Shown here: positions 61,421 to 64,000 of the stretch, in pieces | Position numbering within the stretch: the stretch's first letter is position 1 | Layout: the number at the start of each line of letters is the position of its first letter | Assembly: GCF_017311415.1 (NCBI RefSeq) | Contig: NZ_JAEKIS010000006.1 | Location: 1 to 64,000 of the forward strand | Length of the DNA: 64,000 bases | Origin: Salipiger abyssi | Lineage (GTDB): Bacteria > Pseudomonadota > Alphaproteobacteria > Rhodobacterales > Rhodobacteraceae | Direction: 5' to 3' | Made by a program: the position numbers and the translations under genes | The notes under the pieces: generated by a model | What the model was told of the DNA's origin: nothing | Databases searched by the model: none | Seen by the model: only the letters and a program-made list of their open reading frames with translations

Positions 61421-63613
61421 ATGAGCGATTTCACCCTGCAAACCGGCGCTGACGGCGTCGCGGTGATTTCCTGGGACACCCCGGGAAAATCCATGAATAT
61501 CATGAGCCTGCAAGGTCTTCTTGATCTTGGGGCGCTGATCGACACGGCGCTGGCGGATTCGGATATCCGGGGCATCGTGATCACCAGCGGCAAGCCGGGC
61601 AGCTTTGCCGGCGGCATGGATCTCAACGTGCTGGCCGAGATGCGCAGCGCCGGCAACGACCCGGCGCAGGGGCTTTTCGATGGCGTCATGCGCATCCACA
61701 CATTGCTGCGCAAGATCGAGCGCGCCGGCATGGATGCGCAGGGCAAGGGCGGCAAGCCCATCGCCGCCGCCCTGCCCGGCACCGCGCTGGGGATCGGGCT
61801 GGAGCTGCCGCTGTCCTGTCACCGGATCTTTGTCGCCGACGATCCGAGGGCCAGGATCGGCCTGCCCGAGATCAAGGTCGGCCTCTTCCCCGGCGCCGGC
61901 GGCACCACCCGGCTGATCCGCAAGCTGGGCGCCATGGGCGCGGCGCCCTACCTGCTCGAAGGCAAGCTCTGCGCGCCGAAACAGGCGAAAGCGGCGGGGC
62001 TGGTGGATGAGATCTGCGCCGACCCGCTCGCCGCCGCCCGCTCCTGGGTGCTGGAGGCGAGCGAGGCCGATCTGGTCAAACCCTGGGACCGCAGGGGCTA
62101 CAAACTCCCGGGCGGCGCGCCCTACAGTGCGCAGGGCTTCATGACCTTCCTCGGCGCCAATGCCATGGTGATGGGCAAGACCAAGGGCGTCTACCCGGCG
62201 GCAAAAGCACTGCTCTCGGCGGTTTACGAGGGCGCGCTGGTGCCCTTCGATACGGCGCTGAAGATCGAGGCGCGCTGGTTCACCAGCGTCATGCTCAACC
62301 CGTCCTCGGGTGCGATGATCCGCACGCTGTTCCAGAGCAAGCAGGCGCTGGAGAAAGGCGCCAACCGGCCCGACGCGCCGGACAGCGCTGTGCAAAAGCT
62401 GGGCATTCTCGGCGCCGGCATGATGGGCGCGGGCATCGCGCTGGTCGCGGCACAGGCGGGCATCGAGGTGGTGCTGCTCGACCGCAGCGCCGAGGCCGCC
62501 GAGAAAGGCAAGAGCTACAGCGCCAGCTACATGGACAAGGGCATCGCGCGCGGCAAGGCGACGGCGGAGGACAAGGCGGCGCTGCTGGGCCGCATCACGG
62601 CCAGCGGCGATTACGCCGAGCTTCGGGGCTGCGATCTGGTGATCGAGGCGGTGTTCGAAGACCCCGAGACCAAGGCCACGGCCACCCGCGAGGCCGGGGC
62701 GCGGATCGCGCAGGAGGCGGTCTTTGCCACCAACACCTCCACCCTGCCCGTCTCGGATCTCGCCCGTGCCTTCGACCGGCCGCAGGACTATATCGGCATC
62801 CATTTCTTCTCGCCGGTCGAGAAGATGGCGTTGGTCGAGATCATCAAGGGCCGCGAGACCGGGCCGCGTGCCGTGGCCAAGGCGCTGGATTTCGTGCGCC
62901 AGATCCGCAAGACGCCCATCGTGGTCAACGACGCGCGGTTCTTCTACGCCAACCGCTGCATCATCCCCTATATCAACGAGGGCATCCGCATGGTCGGCGA
63001 GGGCGTCGCCCCCGCGCTGATAGAGAATGCCGCCAAGCTGGTGGGCATGCCGCTGGGGCCGCTGCAACTGGTCGACGAGACCTCGATCGAGCTGGGGGTG
63101 AAGATCGCCCGCGCCACCCGCGCGGCGATGGGCGAGGCCTATCCCGACGGCGCGGTCGACGCGGTGCTCTTCGAGATGGCCGACGAAGGCCGGCTGGGCC
63201 GCAAGGCGGGCGCCGGGTTCTATGCCTATGACGACAAGGGCAAGCGCGCGGGGCTCTGGGACGGGCTGACGGCGCAATACCCGCCGGAGGCGGAGCAGCC
63301 GGAGCTGCTCGACATCCAGCACCGGCTGCTCTTCATTCAGGCGCTGGAGGCGGTGCGGGCGCTGGAGGCGGGCGTGCTGGAGGATATCCGCGAGGGCGAT
63401 GTGGGCGCCATTCTCGGCTGGGGCTTTGCGCCCTGGTCGGGCGGGCCGTTCAGCTGGCTCGACATGCTGGGCACGCCCTATGCCGCCGAACGCTGCGATG
63501 CGCTCAGCGACATGCATGGCACACGCTTTGCCTGTCCGGCGCTGCTGCGCGAGATGGCGGCACGGGGCGAAAGCTTCTACGGTCGGTTCGGCGCTGCGCG
63601 GAACGCCGCCTGA
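61421..63613 (+). CDS. Fatty-acid oxidation protein FadB-like (enoyl-CoA hydratase / 3-hydroxyacyl-CoA dehydrogenase)
   Basis: A 730-residue bifunctional enzyme. Residues 1-290 are a crotonase domain (oxyanion loop SFAGGMDL, catalytic region GLPEIKVGLFPGAGG). From about 325 the NAD-binding domain begins with LGILGAGMMGAGIA, followed by ATNTSTLPVSDLA and the HFFSPVEKM catalytic His. The C-terminal dehydrogenase domain has ANRCIIPYINEG. It hydrates enoyl-CoA and oxidises 3-hydroxyacyl-CoA, feeding the thiolase encoded just upstream. The start at 61421 follows GGAGAGAG. Confidence 0.95.
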   Translation: MSDFTLQTGADGVAVISWDTPGKSMNIMSLQGLLDLGALIDTALADSDIRGIVITSGKPGSFAGGMDLNVLAEMRSAGNDPAQGLFDGVMRIHTLLRKIERAGMDAQGKGGKPIAAALPGTALGIGLELPLSCHRIFVADDPRARIGLPEIKVGLFPGAGGTTRLIRKLGAMGAAPYLLEGKLCAPKQAKAAGLVDEICADPLAAARSWVLEASEADLVKPWDRRGYKLPGGAPYSAQGFMTFLGANAMVMGKTKGVYPAAKALLSAVYEGALVPFDTALKIEARWFTSVMLNPSSGAMIRTLFQSKQALEKGANRPDAPDSAVQKLGILGAGMMGAGIALVAAQAGIEVVLLDRSAEAAEKGKSYSASYMDKGIARGKATAEDKAALLGRITASGDYAELRGCDLVIEAVFEDPETKATATREAGARIAQEAVFATNTSTLPVSDLARAFDRPQDYIGIHFFSPVEKMALVEIIKGRETGPRAVAKALDFVRQIRKTPIVVNDARFFYANRCIIPYINEGIRMVGEGVAPALIENAAKLVGMPLGPLQLVDETSIELGVKIARATRAAMGEAYPDGAVDAVLFEMADEGRLGRKAGAGFYAYDDKGKRAGLWDGLTAQYPPEAEQPELLDIQHRLLFIQALEAVRALEAGVLEDIREGDVGAILGWGFAPWSGGPFSWLDMLGTPYAAERCDALSDMHGTRFACPALLREMAARGESFYGRFGAARNAA

Positions 63614-63620
63614 GGCCCCG

Positions 63621-64000
63621 CTAGCCGCCCTGCGCGCCGCTCAGCACGCGGGTGAGGTTGGCGCCCAGCGTATCGCTGACATAGCCGCCCTCCTGCACAA
63701 AGAGGATCTTGCGCCCGGTGGCGGCAAAGGCCGCGCCGATGCGGGCAAAACCCTCCTGCGTGACCGCAAGTCCCCGGAAAGGATCGTCCACCGAGGCGTC
63801 GAGCCCCAGCGCCACGACGATGACATCGGCACCGAAACTGTCACAGCGCTCCAGCGCGGTGGCCAGCGTCGCGAGATAATCGGCGTCCCCGGTGCCGCGC
63901 GGCAGCGGCAGGTTGAGATTGTAGCCCAGCCCCTGCCCCTCGCCGCGTTCCTGCGCATGCCCCCAGAAGAACGGGTAGAACCGCGCCGGATCGGCATGGA
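63621..64000 (-). CDS. Histone deacetylase-like / acetylpolyamine amidohydrolase, C-terminal part
   Basis: The minus-strand frame from the window edge to a TAG at 63621 encodes 125 residues: ADPARFYPFFWGHAQERGEG, GLGYNLNLPLPRGTGDADYL, ALGLDASVDDPFRG with a metal-ligand Asp, and VQEGGYVSDTLGANL with the active-site Tyr. This is the end of a class-II HDAC-like acetylpolyamine amidohydrolase. The N-terminal catalytic half is beyond the window. It is convergent with the fad genes. Confidence 0.8.
   Translation of the reverse strand, partial: HADPARFYPFFWGHAQERGEGQGLGYNLNLPLPRGTGDADYLATLATALERCDSFGADVIVVALGLDASVDDPFRGLAVTQEGFARIGAAFAATGRKILFVQEGGYVSDTLGANLTRVLSGAQGG

Overview
The window is GC-rich chromosomal DNA from an alphaproteobacterium, most likely of the family Rhodobacteraceae (Roseobacter group, Salipiger/Pelagibaca-like). 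I infer this from the gene content and order: DctPQM with DctBD, a ccm cluster, yajC-secD-secF-Mth938, tandem cyclophilins, a MerR/MerR/acyl-CoA dehydrogenase/GST/thiolase/FadB block, and short palindromic repeats of a kind common in that family. No rRNA, tRNA, CRISPR array or complete prophage was seen. The only mobile-element trace is an IS1595-like transposase cut by the left edge.

Layout. 1-193: end of an insertion sequence. 312-7618: a C4-dicarboxylate TRAP transporter (dctPQM) and its two-component regulator (dctBD), with an HD-domain hydrolase gene between them; this DctD has lost key AAA+/sigma-54 features. 7679-9145: an orphan cytochrome P450 and a SelT/SelW/SelH-like redox protein. 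9194-25856: two divergent operons around a shared promoter at 16632-16891. Leftward are a molybdenum hydroxylase (FAD subunit plus a [2Fe-2S]-Mo fusion) and ATP-dependent hydantoinase/oxoprolinase subunits A and B. Rightward are a 6-hydroxynicotinate-reductase-like Fe-S protein, a UPF0280 protein, two tandem DUF1185 proteins, a complete branched-chain-type ABC importer with fused permeases, and a MarR regulator. 25971-29983: a cysteine hydrolase, an SDR dehydrogenase, and a kinase/PLP-enzyme pair resembling hydroxylysine kinase and phospho-lyase. 29990-33137: a DeoR regulator, an acyltransferase-like protein and two cyclophilins.

33273-51630 is mainly housekeeping: pgk, an FtsB-like protein, cytochrome c maturation genes (ccmA-B and ccmC-D-G, separated by trkA-trkH), the Sec accessory genes secDF-yajC, serS and trpB, plus a secreted protease and a zinc metallopeptidase. 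51813-55916 holds a transglutaminase-like protein, a flavin reductase, a MATE exporter and two hotdog thioesterases. 56054-63613 is a fatty-acid beta-oxidation locus under two MerR-type regulators. A truncated HDAC-like/acetylpolyamine amidohydrolase gene ends the window.

The most interesting unit is 9194-25324. Its enzymes read as a route for importing an N-heterocycle, hydroxylating it next to the ring nitrogen, reducing the resulting lactam ring and opening it with ATP. The substrate is unknown, and two of the conserved families (UPF0280, DUF1185) have no established reaction. Other points of note are the degenerate DctD, a matched pair of operator-like sites in the divergent promoter, and several families of dispersed inverted repeats in the intergenic gaps.
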